Positions 10,732 to 22,918 of a DNA stretch of 64,000 nt are shown here, one piece after another. The stretch is from positions 1-64,000 of the forward strand of contig JAIQDT010003806.1 of the NCBI GenBank assembly GCA_021521415.1. The letters run 5' to 3'. Positions within the stretch are counted from its first letter, which is position 1, and every line of letters starts with the position of its first letter. Source of the DNA: Bidens hawaiensis. Its lineage: Eukaryota; Streptophyta; Magnoliopsida; Asterales; Asteraceae. A program made the position numbers and the translations under genes. The notes beneath the pieces are model-generated. The model was not told where the DNA came from. It worked only from the letters and a program-made list of their open reading frames with translations, and did no database searches.

Positions 10732-11377
10732 ATAATCCTAGTAATCAGCAATCTGAAAATGTTGAAACTAGTCAGACAGTTCCAATAAAAGTTTCTGCTA
10801 TAGAAACCAAAGTTAATGAGAGTGAAACAAGTAAGACAACTTCTAATGTCACTGGATCTGTCTCTAGCTCCGTCTCATCAAATTCAGACAAGCCTTCTGA
10901 ATCAGATGAGATAAAAGAAGAGGTTGTGTTACTAAAACGAGGGGAGGACTATAAGTTTGATGAAAAGAAATCTTCACTAAATCCGTTCGTCCCACCATAT
11001 GTGAGACAAACGGATAGTAACGCTACCTCAACATCTGCAACAACTTCTGAGACGAAAGTTCAATAAAAACAGAAGAACGGAAGTTGTTTTAGATGCAATA
11101 TGATAGGACATCTTGTCGCTGACTGTCCTCTAAAACAGAGAAAAGCTAGAAATATGAGGCCTACTAAAACTGAGTATAAAACGAGTACTAACGGTGATGC
11201 TGGTAAAAACACTAACATACCAAATTACAATCATTGGTCTAAACCAAGATTTCAAAGAAATCAGTCTCGTTTTCTCCCAGTAAATTACCAAAACAATAAT
11301 TATAGTCCAATTAACTCACGAAGGTTTGGATGGTCTCATAGCCAGTCATCTAGAAATTTCTCCTACATAACTAATGG
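10732..11377 (+). pseudogene. gag: gag C-terminal fragment (E2)
   Basis: It corresponds to the gag region after the coiled coil in E1 and E3. It is Ser/Thr-rich, then has PFVPPYVR, then the second CCHC knuckle (CFRCN, GHLVADC) at about 11090-11132. An in-frame TAA precedes the knuckle at about 11064. The fragment stops at the deletion that removes the gag-pol junction, protease and integrase. Confidence 0.85.
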
Positions 11378-11468
11378 CCTCATCCAATGCAGATACTGTA
11401 TGACGACGAGGAGACCATTGTGCAACGTCCACAATATGATGAAAATCAACCAACCTCATCCAATGCAG
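11378..11468 (+). repeat. 15-bp filler copy at the E2 deletion junction
   Basis: CCTCATCCAATGCAG occurs at 11378-11392, exactly at the gag/pol deletion junction, and again at 11454-11468, where homology shows it is native pol sequence. The first copy looks like filler DNA templated from 60 bases downstream during break repair. Confidence 0.7.
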
Positions 11469-12633
11469 TTGAATCTCCTGCTGTCTCGATTGATGATGAG
11501 TTCTATAATCCATTTCACACTCAACCTCAGACTCACACTGATGAACTTTCTTCAAATTTTGAGAATGATATGGAAGTTGGTCCGATTCAGACTACTAGAA
11601 TTCACAAGAATCATCCTTTGGAGAATGTGATCGGTAATCCTTCTGACAGTGTTCGTACAAGAAGAAGTTTGGATGAACACACATGCGTTTACGAAAGCAT
11701 TAAAGAGACGGGTATAATAAATGAATGCTTGTACACCTGCTTCATCAGCCAGATTGAACCAAAGAATTATCAAATGGCACTGAAGGATAGCTCGTGGGTT
11801 GATGCCATGCAGGAAGAACTGGCACAGTTTGAGAAGATGGAAGTGTGGCAATTAGTTGAAAAACCGCAAGAAGTAACTGCTATCGGTACAAAGTGGGTAT
11901 TTAAATGTAAGAGAGATGAGAAGGGGATAATCATACGAAACAAGGCAAGATTGGTAGTGAAAGGGGTTCAGCAGGAAGGGGTCGATTACAATGAAGTGTT
12001 TGCTCCTGTAGCGAGATTGGAGGCAATCCGACTGTTTTTGGCGTATGCTGCACTCAAAGAAATGAAAGTGTTTCAGTTTGATGTGAAAAGCTCATTTCTT
12101 TATGGTAAAGTCGATGAGGTGGTATATGTTGAACAACCGGGTTTCCCTGACCCAGATTTTCCTGATCATGTGTACAAACTGAGTAAAGCATTATATGGGT
12201 TACATCAGGTTCCTCGTGCCTGGTACGCAACATTGTTAGACTACTTGCTAGAAAATGGGTTTGAAAGAGGAAAGATTGATAGTACGCTGTTTGTCAAGAG
12301 AAAAGGGGGAGAGTTTCTTCTCGTTCAAGTTTATGTGGACGACATCATTTTTGCTGTATCAAAAGTCACTATGTGTCAGGAATTTGAAGCGGTCATGAAG
12401 AAGAGGTTTGAGATGAGCGCCATGGGCGAATTAACTTTCTTTTTGGGATTGCAAGTAGATCAGAAGAAAGATGGCATGTTTATTCATGAAACGAAATATG
12501 TCCTTGATGTGCTCAAACGCTTCAAGATGGATGATAGTACCCCATTTGACACTCCAATCTGCGTCAACCACAAACTGGGTGCTGATTCCGACAGTGATGA
12601 TGATGTGGATCCCACTCAATATCGGGCAATCAT
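11387..12633 (+). pseudogene. pol: pol fragment of E2: linker and reverse transcriptase only
   Basis: It begins in the acidic linker after integrase and covers the RT domain: the FDVKSSF block, the [12 protein letters not shown] block and [10 protein letters not shown]. One codon near the G-Q-Q-E-G motif is missing compared with E1. Homology to E1 ends at PTQYRAII (12633), where sequence jumps to the post-pol spacer, so RNase H is deleted. Nothing here can be active. Confidence 0.92.
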
Positions 12634-13947
12634 AGAAGTAAGGACATATCTTCGGATATGTTTGGTCCTTACTTCTACTTGTAGATTATGAGGATAGCCA
12701 TTAACCAGATGACTGAAAGTGACCGGGGCGGTTTATGATGGGTTTTTATTCTTTCGCTGAAAAATAGTCGTTCATACTTAGTTAGAAGGACACGTACTCG
12801 TATGTGGTCGGTCCAGCTGATCCATTGGATCTTCAGGATAGCTGTTTACCTGAAGACTTTGACTTGATCGGGGCGATATAATTTTTAATTTTTTTTTGGG
12901 AGATGATATAATTTTTCAAGTCTATAACTTCGTAAGAAGTTTCAATACGATGTTTAAAAGAAAATTTATCCAACCTTGGAAAGTGATAGAAAAACTGATT
13001 TTGTGTGCTAAACTGGTGAAGTTATTAAGCCTAAAAGACTCTAGAACAGTCATTGTATGTTATGGTAGCTTTCTATGGTGCGTAAAAGTAGAAGTGATAC
13101 AAACTAAATCTCCTCGATTTAATGTGGAAAATCATTTTGAGTTGTGCATGTCTCTATATACATCTTTCCGAATGATAGGCAGAAAAGTGATTACCCAGTC
13201 ATACACGAGCCCGTGAGTGTTCTGATTCCCGCGAAGATAGTGTTAAGTACCTGCAGTGATCCAGATTCGGGACTTGCAGTTGAATTCAATTATGAAGTTG
13301 TATAAAGGTGTTTATTAAAAAAAAATAAAAATAAAAAAATAAAAAACTATGGCTATTATTGTTAAGCCTTCTGAAGCTTATTTTATTACACATATCTACA
13401 AAGAGGCAAGATGAATCGGTCAAAGTATGAGATATAACGGGAAGAAAAATCCGAAGATCGATGTGTGCTTACAGATTAATCAGACATTACGGGTCGAAGT
13501 CAACTCGAGGTGACTTGGGGAATGCCAAATACGCCTTGAGAATAGATAGGAGGCACCACAATCTCTCATGTGATGTCCATCTAAATTTTGAGCTTAATTG
13601 AACCTAATCCGTATCACAGAAGCGATGAAAACCATACTAAGTTTTATACCTGCTTACAACCTGTTTCTTTATGTCATGATACCGCTGAACATGGATCTAT
13701 GTGACAGCCACTCAATTAATATGATTCCTGTTCGGATCTTTTCTAAAACATGCAGGTTATCGTCAAGACTCAAATTTGATCCCGTTTATTCTATTACTCA
13801 AATTTTCGTTATGCATTGCATTTTATGGTTTACTTTTATAAAACTTGGTTACTTGGTTCTTTGATCGTCAAGTTTAAATCTTTTATTGAAAATTTTAAAA
13901 AGAAAAGTGCTCTTTGTTTAATAAGGTTCTGTTTGTAACCTAATAAG

Positions 13948-14615
13948 GGCGAACTTAAGTAAATGGCGAAGTTAACTGGTAAGCTACATAGGCGATGTTG
14001 ACCACAAGTTTGACTTTAAGCGATGTTAATTTTGGGTGAAGTTAACACAACTTCGCCCCTGGGGTTTCTCTAAAGTATTTAACGGGTTTCGGTGGTCAAA
14101 TGAGTCAAATCATCTTTAAAAACTAACCCTCGGCGAACCATTCCATTTGATTCGAACCTCATATTAATCCGTCTCTCGTCCGTGATAAAGGTTTGTAGGA
14201 TCATTGTGACCCGTAACTCGTAAGAGATGGTGATAATCAGTGTCTTGATGATCCGAGTTGTGGCCTCGTTTGAACAGTCCTTTAAACCCTCGTTCAACAA
14301 TTCGTTTTAACAGTGTTTTAGTAACAAATATGGTCAGCTGAGTCTCTATCGAACAACCTCTTTCATGTCTTCATCCTCGAATTGGCCAAACCTAGCTACA
14401 ATTGGATCATCTTGATGCGCCGATTACAGAGGCGAAGTTAGGGTTTCAGTGAAGTTGTACTCAACTTCACCACATTACTAACTTCGCCTGCTACTGATAA
14501 AAATTTGATTAAGTGTTCTGGTCTGTTATTTCTCTGGTGAAGTTGGGATTTAAGCGAAGTTCACAATAAGTTATATCATAACTTCGCCCCTGTTGAATGG
14601 CGAAGTTATGTCCTG
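13948..14615. repeat. decayed GCGAAGTT array in third-ORF leader (E2)
   Basis: Scattered GCGAAGTT and AACTTCGCC words, including variants such as GTGAAGTT, lie at 13948-14056 and 14430-14608. They occupy the same position relative to the third ORF as in E1 and E3, but more words are mutated, as expected for an older copy. Confidence 0.75.
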
Positions 14616-14639
14616 TTTAGACAAAGAACTGACTTAAAC

Positions 14640-14655
14640 TGTTTGTTGTGCAGAT
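14640..14655 (+). promoter_or_regulatory. probable 3' splice site before third-ORF ATG (E2)
   Basis: GTTTGTTGTGCAG followed by AT and the ATG at 14656. It has the same layout as E1 and E3. Confidence 0.6.
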
Positions 14656-17493
14656 ATGGCTGCTGTGGCAGGAGCTGGTGATGCTGGTGGTGATGAAGAA
14701 GGAGATAATAACCGTCAATTTTTCCCGGGACACAACATGTATATTACATTAGATCCAGTTGCTCAAGGAGTTAACAGTTACCGTGAAATTATCTCGTTTC
14801 TCATACGCTCACGTATTTTTCATGCTATTACTACTACTCTTCCGATCTCACTACCAAACATTGAAGATTTTTGGAACACGGTTGAGTATGATTGTCGTGT
14901 TGATCCACCGGTGATGCGAGCAACGGTCAATGAACAAGCGATACAGTTCTCAGCTAATCAGATAAGGGAAGCCTTACAGTTTGGGAATGAGACGACTGAT
15001 GACCCAACAGACTTTCCGGCATCATTCAGAGATGGTGCATTTCTACGTATGGGGTATTCGGGTCCGTTGGGAGACTCACAGAGGAGGAAAGGTTTTTTGT
15101 TAGATCAGTGGCGGTTTCTTATGCATGTGATGATAATGTGCATGTCCGGTCGGAAAGCTGGTACAGATGGTATGGGTGCAACAATGCAATCGGCAATGAC
15201 TGCCTTGACCTACAACAAGCCTTACAGCTTTGGTCAGATGATTTTTTATGAGATTGACCGTCAAAGACGTGCTGTTGCGCGGGAAAGATTTTTGATGTAT
15301 CCGAGATTCCTACAGATGATTCTGAATCATGTAGCTCCTAATCTGCCACAAAGACGTCCTATTTCATATGTGGAAAGTGTGTCCAAGAGGATCTTTGCGC
15401 AATGTAAGTCATCAAGTGCTCGAAGTAAACCTGAACTCCGTCCGAGGCACACTACCTTGTTTGGTTATTTGGTGAATCCTGCGTATGTTGCTCCTCAAGG
15501 TGATGAATTTCTTGATCCGGCACCGCAACAGGCAAATGTTCCTCAACCACCTCATGTGGTTCAACCACCACCCGTGGTACAGCAAGCACCTCCTGCTGAT
15601 CCTGTTGCCGCACCGGTAGAACAGGTTGACCTTGAAGTTGCCTTTGGAGGGCAAGGTTTCTTTGACATGGAACTGATTCATCCAGCTTCTGAAGTTCAAA
15701 TCTCAATGGCTGAGGCGTCTGGGGTAAATGTGTCCATGGTCGCTACATCGGTGGCGGATTCTGAGAGAACCGACTCTGACTCCTCCACGGACGATATCGT
15801 TGAAGCACAACAGATTCTTGCCAGACAAGAAAGAATACATGGCAAGAGAAAGAAAGATTCCGATGACAGGGAATCTGATTATGAGGAGGATTTATATTGG
15901 ATGGTACGAAGATCAAAGAAGGCAAGGGTTGGTGAAAGCTCAAGAGTTGGTGAAGGTTCGAGGGTTGTTCATTTTTTTCCACCCTCGTTATCGGGGATGA
16001 CTATGTTTCCTGCTTCTTCAAGTGTCACACTGCCGATAACCCCAAGTGTTCCATTGGTGACAACATCATCATCCTTTGGTACTCCTCCAACCACGTTTCA
16101 GTTTACAGCACCGGACATAGTTTCCTTGCCGCCACCTACTCTTACTCCATCAGAGGTTTTTGCTATATTTGTTGACTCGACGTTGGTTGCTACTGCGAGG
16201 TTACCTGTTTCAATACCACCCGCGGTTACTCTTCAGACTACTTCTGATATTTCAGCTAGTTTGGGAATTCCACCGCCATATGCTCAAGATATTTCTCACA
16301 TGCGTTTTGACTTTGATTCTACTCTGTCTGACTCCGAGCGAATTGCGGCTCTTGAACGGGTATTTGCTGAGCAATCACGGTTCAATCTTATTCAAACGCA
16401 AGCTATCCAGCCACTTGTGGCAGAAAATCAGATCCAATCGTCCCTCCTTGTTGAACACGGTAAACTATTTGATGCTCTAAAACAGTTCTTAGCATCTCAG
16501 GGGGAGACGAGCTGCAAGGGTGATGAGTTGAGAACCAAAAAGAGGCAAGACAGAGACAATGATCCCAATGCATCGGAAGGTGCAGGTGGTGAGTTTCCAA
16601 GAACTGAACAAACTCTTGGGACTTCCACATCTCAGGGGGAGTCTGCTGGTACATTAGGTGGAACAGGTGGTGAAAATGTGGTGGTTGTTGATGATGAGGA
16701 AGTGCTGGAAAAAGATGATGAGTCAGCTGATGATGTGTTAACGGTTGATGAGATTGGAAAGATTGGGGAACAGATAGATATTGATAGTGATTTAGAAGAA
16801 GGGGAGATCGTTGATGATGGTGTAGAGCATGATATTCCGAATGTTGATAAAGTGAACTTGAGTTAGGATGCAAATATGTCAGATGAGTCTGAGTAGGAAG
16901 AACAGCCGAGATGGAAAGAAGGCTGTGCTCAGTGGTTCTTCAAGAAAAAGAAGCCTGCAGTTCCAACAATGTTTAAGAAGAGTTACAACATCAAGGGGTA
17001 CGCTGAGTCCAAGAAAGGTATCATCTGCTGGTTGTATGACGAACAGTTGAAGTTGTTTGTGATGGAATGATTAGGCTCATTTGAGATTGATTAATAGGAG
17101 TGATGATGATATTGCAAGAATAATTGGAAAGATAGTATGGAAGGAAGCTGTTAAGGAGAAAAAGTTTGAACTTCTAAAGCCTCAGAAAGGAAGGTTGGTT
17201 GAAGATAAGGATAGGGGAACGCGGGCTGATGGCAAGCACTGGATGGCAATGAAGTACAAGCCGATTCGGTGTTTAAAAGAGGTGCCGATGAAGATGATGC
17301 CGAAGGATGTGTTAAAAGATCTCAAGTGGTGGTACGTTGACTGCCAGACCGCTGAAGCTGTTATGGAGGGTGAGGACGAACAGGAGATTCTGAGAGTGTA
17401 TGATCCCATGCACTTGGTTAATTTGTCTCAGGCTGATTTGCAGGTACTGAATGATAAGAAGATATTTTACATTCCTGCGTGGAAGGATGAAGC
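14656..17493 (+). pseudogene. third ORF of E2, longest single frame, broken near its 3' end
   Basis: The ATG at 14656 opens 736 codons to TAG at 16864. Homology to the E3 C-terminal domain continues afterwards, with further stops at about 16893 and 17067, until GRLVED, IRCLKEVPMK and YDPMHLVNLSQADL (17180-17440). It ends at FYIPAWKDEA, where repeat R1 begins. Layout: conserved N-terminal domain (about 30-275), Pro/Gln and Ser/Thr-rich middle, a short helical segment near 570-615, a strongly acidic tract near 675-725, then the C-terminal domain. E2 reads through the two places where E3 is frameshifted, which shows that the family protein was one chain of about 900 residues. No membrane segment is visible. 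Confidence 0.85.
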
Positions 17494-19409
17494 CAATTAT
17501 TTAATTATTAAATTACATTTGATCAAGACTTATTGACTCAATTCATTCACATACTCACAAATATTTTTATCCTCATGATGGATCACAAATCATTCACTCA
17601 CTAGGACTCCGTTAGCACAAGTCCATCTAAACAATTTACTATTTAATCATCTAATCGGTCATCTCGCACTCATATTATCACATTCACAAATTATCAAGGA
17701 CAATTAATAACTATTTTCTCATACGCATATTATAACATCATTAAACTATCAAATATAATAAAAGTATTATTAAATACCTTAATATTTAAACAATATCCCT
17801 CGTGTTCACGATTATCACGTTATCAATTAACGAACTTATCACAAGTAGCTCAATACCCCCAATAACAATCAATTACATCTCAGTTATCACCCTCAAATTT
17901 TAAGTATTAACGTTTTAATTTGTTATGCTTCGATAAAATCTCATATCAAATCACCTCATTGATTATATCATCTACTTAACAAATTGTCATATAGATTATT
18001 TCATTTAAATTCCGACTTATCATTAAGTCATGGTTAACGCTAGCACAATTATGTCGAATTTCATTTTTTTTTCCTTAAAGAGATTTACACAACTTATTAT
18101 TTATACTCATTTAATCTAAATTTACATAATTATTGAATGATTTCTACATCACAATATGGATCATATATTCTCTACACTCGCTTTATGACCGTAAGTACAG
18201 TCAAAGAGATAGCTCCTGCAATCTCTAGGGCATAAATTCTAACTCAAAACACTAATACAATCCGTTTAATCTTGTCCGCAAATTTCTTTCAGAGAAATTT
18301 CGGTTCATTTACCCTTACTCACCCTCATAACAACGATACTAACATGCGCAAGCTTAATAATCGAGTTTAGGTTACTAAGTAAACCAATTATCAATCTCAA
18401 CGAAATCATAGTGTCCCAACAAGAAACGTTACACCGGAATACGTTCGTTACGTCTTATTCGCGACTTTCGTCATCCGACTCAATCCTTGTGTCATTCTTA
18501 CACTAGCTATAACCGTTACGGTTATCCCGTTAACACTTGCCGTACACTGCCTACAACACAAGACATCCCACAACGGTCTATGTCGACGACTTAGCTTTAT
18601 ACACCTGCTACACATGCCTTCTACAATTATGGAGACCCTAATCACCTACGCGACGCATTGCTCTTTACTCACTCACGCCGAGATTAAACTATACCGGCAC
18701 CGTACTATACTACCATGCTCATTTAGCTTAAACCTACCAACCCTATGCCTATCAGGTTTTCTTCATGTAGCAAGGTCGTTCTCGCTTATTAGATTCTAAA
18801 CCCGTAAGACTTAATTTCATCAAGCCTACCTTAGTCAAACCTCGTTTTCACAAACCTATTCGAGGTGCCTCAAATCATTCAATCCCAATTGTTTAAGCTT
18901 TCATAAACTCAATTAACAATGGTGTTTTGAATCAAACCAATCGTAGTTAAGTTTTCACTCAAAAGATTTTTATCGTCGTCATCATTTTTTTATCTAAACG
19001 TATTTTGTATTCAATTATACCTTAAATGATTATTTGTCTAAATTAGTTATTTTGGAACAAACCCAACCTGGAAAATCCATCATTTTAAGTATCTTGTTCG
19101 CACACAATAAAAATTTTCTTATCTTCCCAAAGATCAATATCGTTGGTTGTCGTACTTATCTGGTTTTTATTTAATAAAAAAATCTTAGGAGTTGATTCGT
19201 TAACATTATGTCAATCAATCAAAATATTTATATTCTCATAAACTGAAACAATTCTTCAATTTCAAAAGACAAAATTTTGACAGTCAGTTATTAGTCGATC
19301 ATATTATTTAAATTGTCTTTTCTTATTTATTTTGTTATTTCAAATTATTGAAAGCGTGTCAATTTCTACCCTCAACCTCGATTATTAATACCTTTGGTAC
19401 ATCATATAT
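17494..19409 (+). repeat. R1: 1.9-kb noncoding block duplicated at 37286-39188
   Basis: It begins at CAATTATTTAATTATT, inside the E2 third ORF, and ends at GGTACATCATATAT. By eye it matches R2 almost base for base in the same orientation, with small indels. It has no credible frame. R2 lies inside a noncoding LTR element, so R1 is probably a fragment of another copy of that element. The abrupt junction with E2 looks like recombination or deletion. Confidence 0.9.
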
Positions 19410-20871
19410 TTATTAAAAAAGTTATAAGCTACCTCTTACCAAAATGACATTTACCCTGACAAAATCAACGTACGTTATAAGACTTTGTCTTTCTAAATGG
19501 TGAAGGTTTATACCTCGTAGTAAACAAAAATTTATGCCATTCAATTAAAAATTCCTTAATAATTTTTTATAACTAACAAAAATATTAGTGTATTCCTTTA
19601 AAACCGTGTTGGTATTCTTAAAATGTATCCGTACATAAAATAATATATAACTTTTTTTTTGCAATGAACTAAAAAGTATAAGTTCTTGTTCGGATGTTTA
19701 TTATCATAAAATTATAAAATATAATATTTTGTGTTATATATGATAGAGCAAAAGACAGATGGGTTGTATTTCTGATTTAGTAATTTTGTGCTGATGTTGT
19801 GAGTAGTATTCCTCTTGGCATCATTGTTTGTTTGCGGCCGATATCCTTTGATGTGTTGTAAGGACACTTGTAATTTGTTGCTTCATCTTTCAGAAGAAAG
19901 ATAATAATTTAATTAACGGAGGAGTCCTTGTTAACATAGATAAATAGTTCTAATAATCTGGTTCTAACATTTTGTTTATTCAATAATATGATTTCATAGA
20001 GACCTCCCGGCTAGCAAGAATCCAGCACGAGAAAAAAAGAAACAACATATACACAACTTGTCATAGTATATAATTTTTGTATAAGAAACTAAGTTATATT
20101 GGTTTAATTAATAAACAATTTGCTATAGTATATAATTTTAGGCTAAGAAACCAGGTGTTATTAATTATCAGACCAAGTTGAAAGATTCAGATTTTGTTAG
20201 CTTATCAAATACGTGCCTTGTTAAAGTTCGGTTGTGTTTGGGAGATATTTAAATTATATGTTAAAATAATAGTGTAACATTTTCTTGGGATTCTAACCCA
20301 TTTTATTGATCTACTTGAGCCATTTTTAAGTTGGCCTTCATAGTGTCATATTTGTTATAATATAAAATAATGAAGAAAAGAGCTTGTTTGAGTTGGTAAG
20401 AGGGTTTGGTGGAGCGGATAAGAGTATGTTTAGGGTGGGCCTGGGTCAAATTTGGGTTAGAAATGGTCATGGAATTATAAAAGGGTCCATTTAAGGTGTA
20501 CCGATGACCTTATGATTTATGAACTCTTAAGTGTTTTAAATCATGCCACTTCTGTACATATCATATTAGAAAAATAATTAGTTATGAATATATGTATCAC
20601 TATATGTATCGGATGTATATGCAGTTATGCACATAAATGCATACATGAATGACCAATAGAATATTTAATAAGGATATGAGGGACAACTTTGCATGCAATC
20701 TTCTAAGCAACCAATACATATATTTGCTACAATAACTTTTTTTTATAAAAATCACTTTGGACACATATGCATAGGTCCTAAAACGAAACGCGAGACGGTA
20801 TTTTCTCAGGTTAATGAGTAAAGATTAAATGCTAATTAAATCAAGTATATTAACCTTCTTACTTGCGAGTA
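19410..20871. other. AT-rich sequence, no gene seen
   Basis: No reading frame, LTR boundary or repeat is recognised. It is probably old transposon debris. Confidence 0.5.
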
Positions 20872-21468
20872 TGCACACATCCCTAAAACGAGTTTAAATT
20901 GAAAGGGGGCTATAAATTCACCTGAATGAATCCTGAGGCGTTCCGAATTAATAGTAATTCATTTTTTTAACTGAGCACGGCTAACCGCATAACATATACA
21001 AGCATTAATCGACCGAACTTTAACAACTTATTTAATTAACAAGGCTAGTTAGTTTAGTTTAACAAAGTTAATAGTTAAACTTAGTTAACAGACCATGTTA
21101 ATTAGACTTATCCAATTTCCTAGTCAATAACTAGATTAGTGCTATAAAGGTGTGAACCGATCTAACTAAATTATATTACTTGGTTATTTTAATGGAGTTT
21201 ACTAACAGGATTTAACGGAATTATTTTATCGGTTCATATTTTACATTTGGGTCAATCTGTTTATTTGTTAAATTTGGATTAGGCTCCAATAGTTAACTAG
21301 ATTGTTAATTCAGGCCCAACAGCTTATATGCATAGCCGGGCTCGCAGTTTGGTACACAGGTGCTTGCAGACCAGGCCTGCTCGCATAAATGGGCTCACAA
21401 TGGCTCGCAGCCCGCAACCTTCTGGGCCTCAACTTCATGGGTCGCAGCTCGTATACGTGGCAACATAT

Positions 21469-21633
21469 GGGCTCGCAAATTTGAGCTCGGGCTAGATTGT
21501 GACTCGCAATTGGGCTCACGAGTATGGTGTCGCATACTAGGTTCAACTTATGGGCTCGCGAATTTGAGCTCGGACTAGATCGTGACTCGCAATTGGGCTC
21601 ATAAGTATGGTGTCGCATAGTAGGCTCGCATAT
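21469..21633. repeat. two direct copies of an ~83-bp unit built on GGGCTCGCA words
   Basis: Copies at about 21469-21551 and 21552-21633 share TTTGAGCTCGG, GTGACTCGCAATTGGGCTCA and TATGGTGTCGCATA. The flanking sequence 21330-21470 has more GGGCTCGCA-like words. Confidence 0.8.
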
Positions 21634-21675
21634 AGGCCGAGAACCTAGTCCGATATCCGTAAATATTATTGATGT

Positions 21676-21757
21676 TCGGTGGGATTCAAACCTGCGACCC
21701 CTGGTTTGATCCCACCACGTCTTAAGTCTTAACCATCCACGCTACGCGAAATCTATG
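21676..21757 (-). other. tRNA-like segment inside LTR
   Basis: The minus strand has TAGCGTGGATGG, reminiscent of an A box, then GGTTTGAATCCC, reminiscent of a B box, about 45 bases on. It does not fold as a functional tRNA. Comparable segments occur in two other LTRs here (41699 and 57775). Confidence 0.35.
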
Positions 21758-22415
21758 TTCAGATTTGCTAATATACACTTTTATACCTTCGAGCAGTTCA
21801 CCCTTTCATGCCTTTCTTTTTATTGTTATTATATCACATTCCAATAATACCAGCACTTTAGTTATGTATATTAATTTTAGACCTTAAATTTAAAAATCTA
21901 AGTTTCCAATGCTTTGTTATTTTAACTTAACTAGTTCATAGAGCTCTTGTTTGGATCCAAGTTTATATTTTTATTTATCTAGAAAGCTTGGTTCAAACGT
22001 ATGTCAAATTTCAAGCCATAATACCAACAAATTATCAAGCTTTTCTTATAACATATCTTGAATAATAATTGGTTTGATCTTGAATCAACTTAAATTGTAA
22101 TGATTTCTTAAACGATCTTGTATTTTCAAACGCTAAACAAATCCCAAATCTTCTTTCTTAGACCCGAAATAGAAGGAATGAACTCATGAAAAATAGAGCA
22201 TGTGTGTTCTTGAGGTGTAGGGGATATAGTGGAATGGGGGTGTTATACCCAAGTCTCATTGATCTTGAGCCCATCATCAAATATTCTAAGCCATCTTGTT
22301 TTATTTAAATGGTGCATATTAGATTTTAACCCAACATATATATTTATAATTTAAATAAATAATAAAAATCATAATCCGTAATAACTATTCTTTTAAATAA
22401 GATTCGGATGTTACA

Positions 22416-22688
22416 TCTTAGCTCCGCCTTTGAACGTGGTTTGATTTGCTGCGAAACTCTCTTTAAATAGAACCCCAAACGAAATACTTAAAATTTCTAT
22501 TAGCTGCATTTACAACTTACAAATATATATTTATCTCCAAAATTGGAAAACAATCATTTTCCCATATTTGTGAAAATAAAAAAACTCATATTCATAAAAG
22601 TCCAACGGTCAGAATAGGTCGCGAGGAATGGAGACTAAGCACCACACGATGTGACAGATAGAACGAATTAATTTATGAGCTTCGAGTA
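22416..22688. other. intergenic; contains a ~65-bp match to 44768-44832
   Basis: No gene is present. The part at 22621-22686 (GGAATGGAGACTAAGCACCA and following) is a diverged copy of 44771-44831, so both belong to an older dispersed repeat. Confidence 0.5.
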
Positions 22689-22918
22689 TGTAACATCCCG
22701 AAATTTCTAAAAATAAATAATTAATATATTATTTATTTAAGATGGAAAAGTTTACTTGTGTTAATAGAAAATAGTAAAACGATAAAGATGGAAGGATAAG
22801 TAGACTAATTAGATGTAATTAATTATGGACCAAAAAGGAAAGATGGGCCTAAGGTCCATGGGCTTAAGAGAGTATAAATACCCCTTAAAACCCTAATCCT
22901 TTCCATTTTCATACATCT
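22689..22918 (+). mobile_element. first part of a gypsy-type 5' LTR, split by E3
   Basis: It begins TGTAACATCCCG and includes a plus-strand TATA box (GTATAAATACC, about 22872-22882) followed by ACCCTAATCC. E3 inserted about 40 bases downstream of the TATA box. The LTR resumes at 35312 after the CATCT duplication. Confidence 0.7.
22914..22918. repeat. target site duplication of E3, left copy
   Basis: CATCT, identical to 35307-35311 at the other end of E3. Confidence 0.95.

Larger units (their letters stand above)
12634..14655 (+). other. post-pol noncoding spacer of E2
   Basis: Homologous to the E1 and E3 spacers, and apparently without a gene. It opens with the conserved hairpin at 12635-12675, here extended by a perfect GAAGTAAGGAC / GTCCTTACTTC outer stem around the stem ACATATC-TTCG-GATATGT. 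A-rich runs lie at 13316-13346. Confidence 0.75.
10732..17493 (+). mobile_element. E2: decayed Copia element of the same family, interrupted by E1
   Basis: The sequence enters in mid-gag directly after the E1 LTR and follows the element order gag, pol, spacer, third ORF on the plus strand. It lacks protease, integrase and RNase H through two internal deletions. Its right end is lost where the third ORF is fused to repeat R1 at 17494. Neither LTR is in the window. The gag start and 5' LTR should lie beyond the far end of E1. Confidence 0.9.
20872..22415 (-). mobile_element. degenerate gypsy-type LTR on the minus strand
   Basis: The minus strand starts at 22415 with TGTAACATCC, then an AT-rich run like that opening the LTR at 22689. 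Near its other end it shares GTTAGCCGTGCTCA and the CAGGTGA...TAGCCCC segment with the LTR at 35312-36588. The predicted length (about 1.54 kb) is close to the 1507 bp of that LTR. No matching 5-bp duplication was found, so the lower boundary is uncertain. Confidence 0.5.

Noticed and set aside
15412..15706. Minus-strand frames under the E2 third ORF
   Set aside because: Shadows of the third ORF. Neither keeps homology in E1 or E3.
18448..18645. Short frames inside R1 and R2 (18448-18645 and 38239-38433, minus)
   Set aside because: They are similar only because the DNA block is duplicated. The R2 frame has lost two codons and neither has protein-like features.
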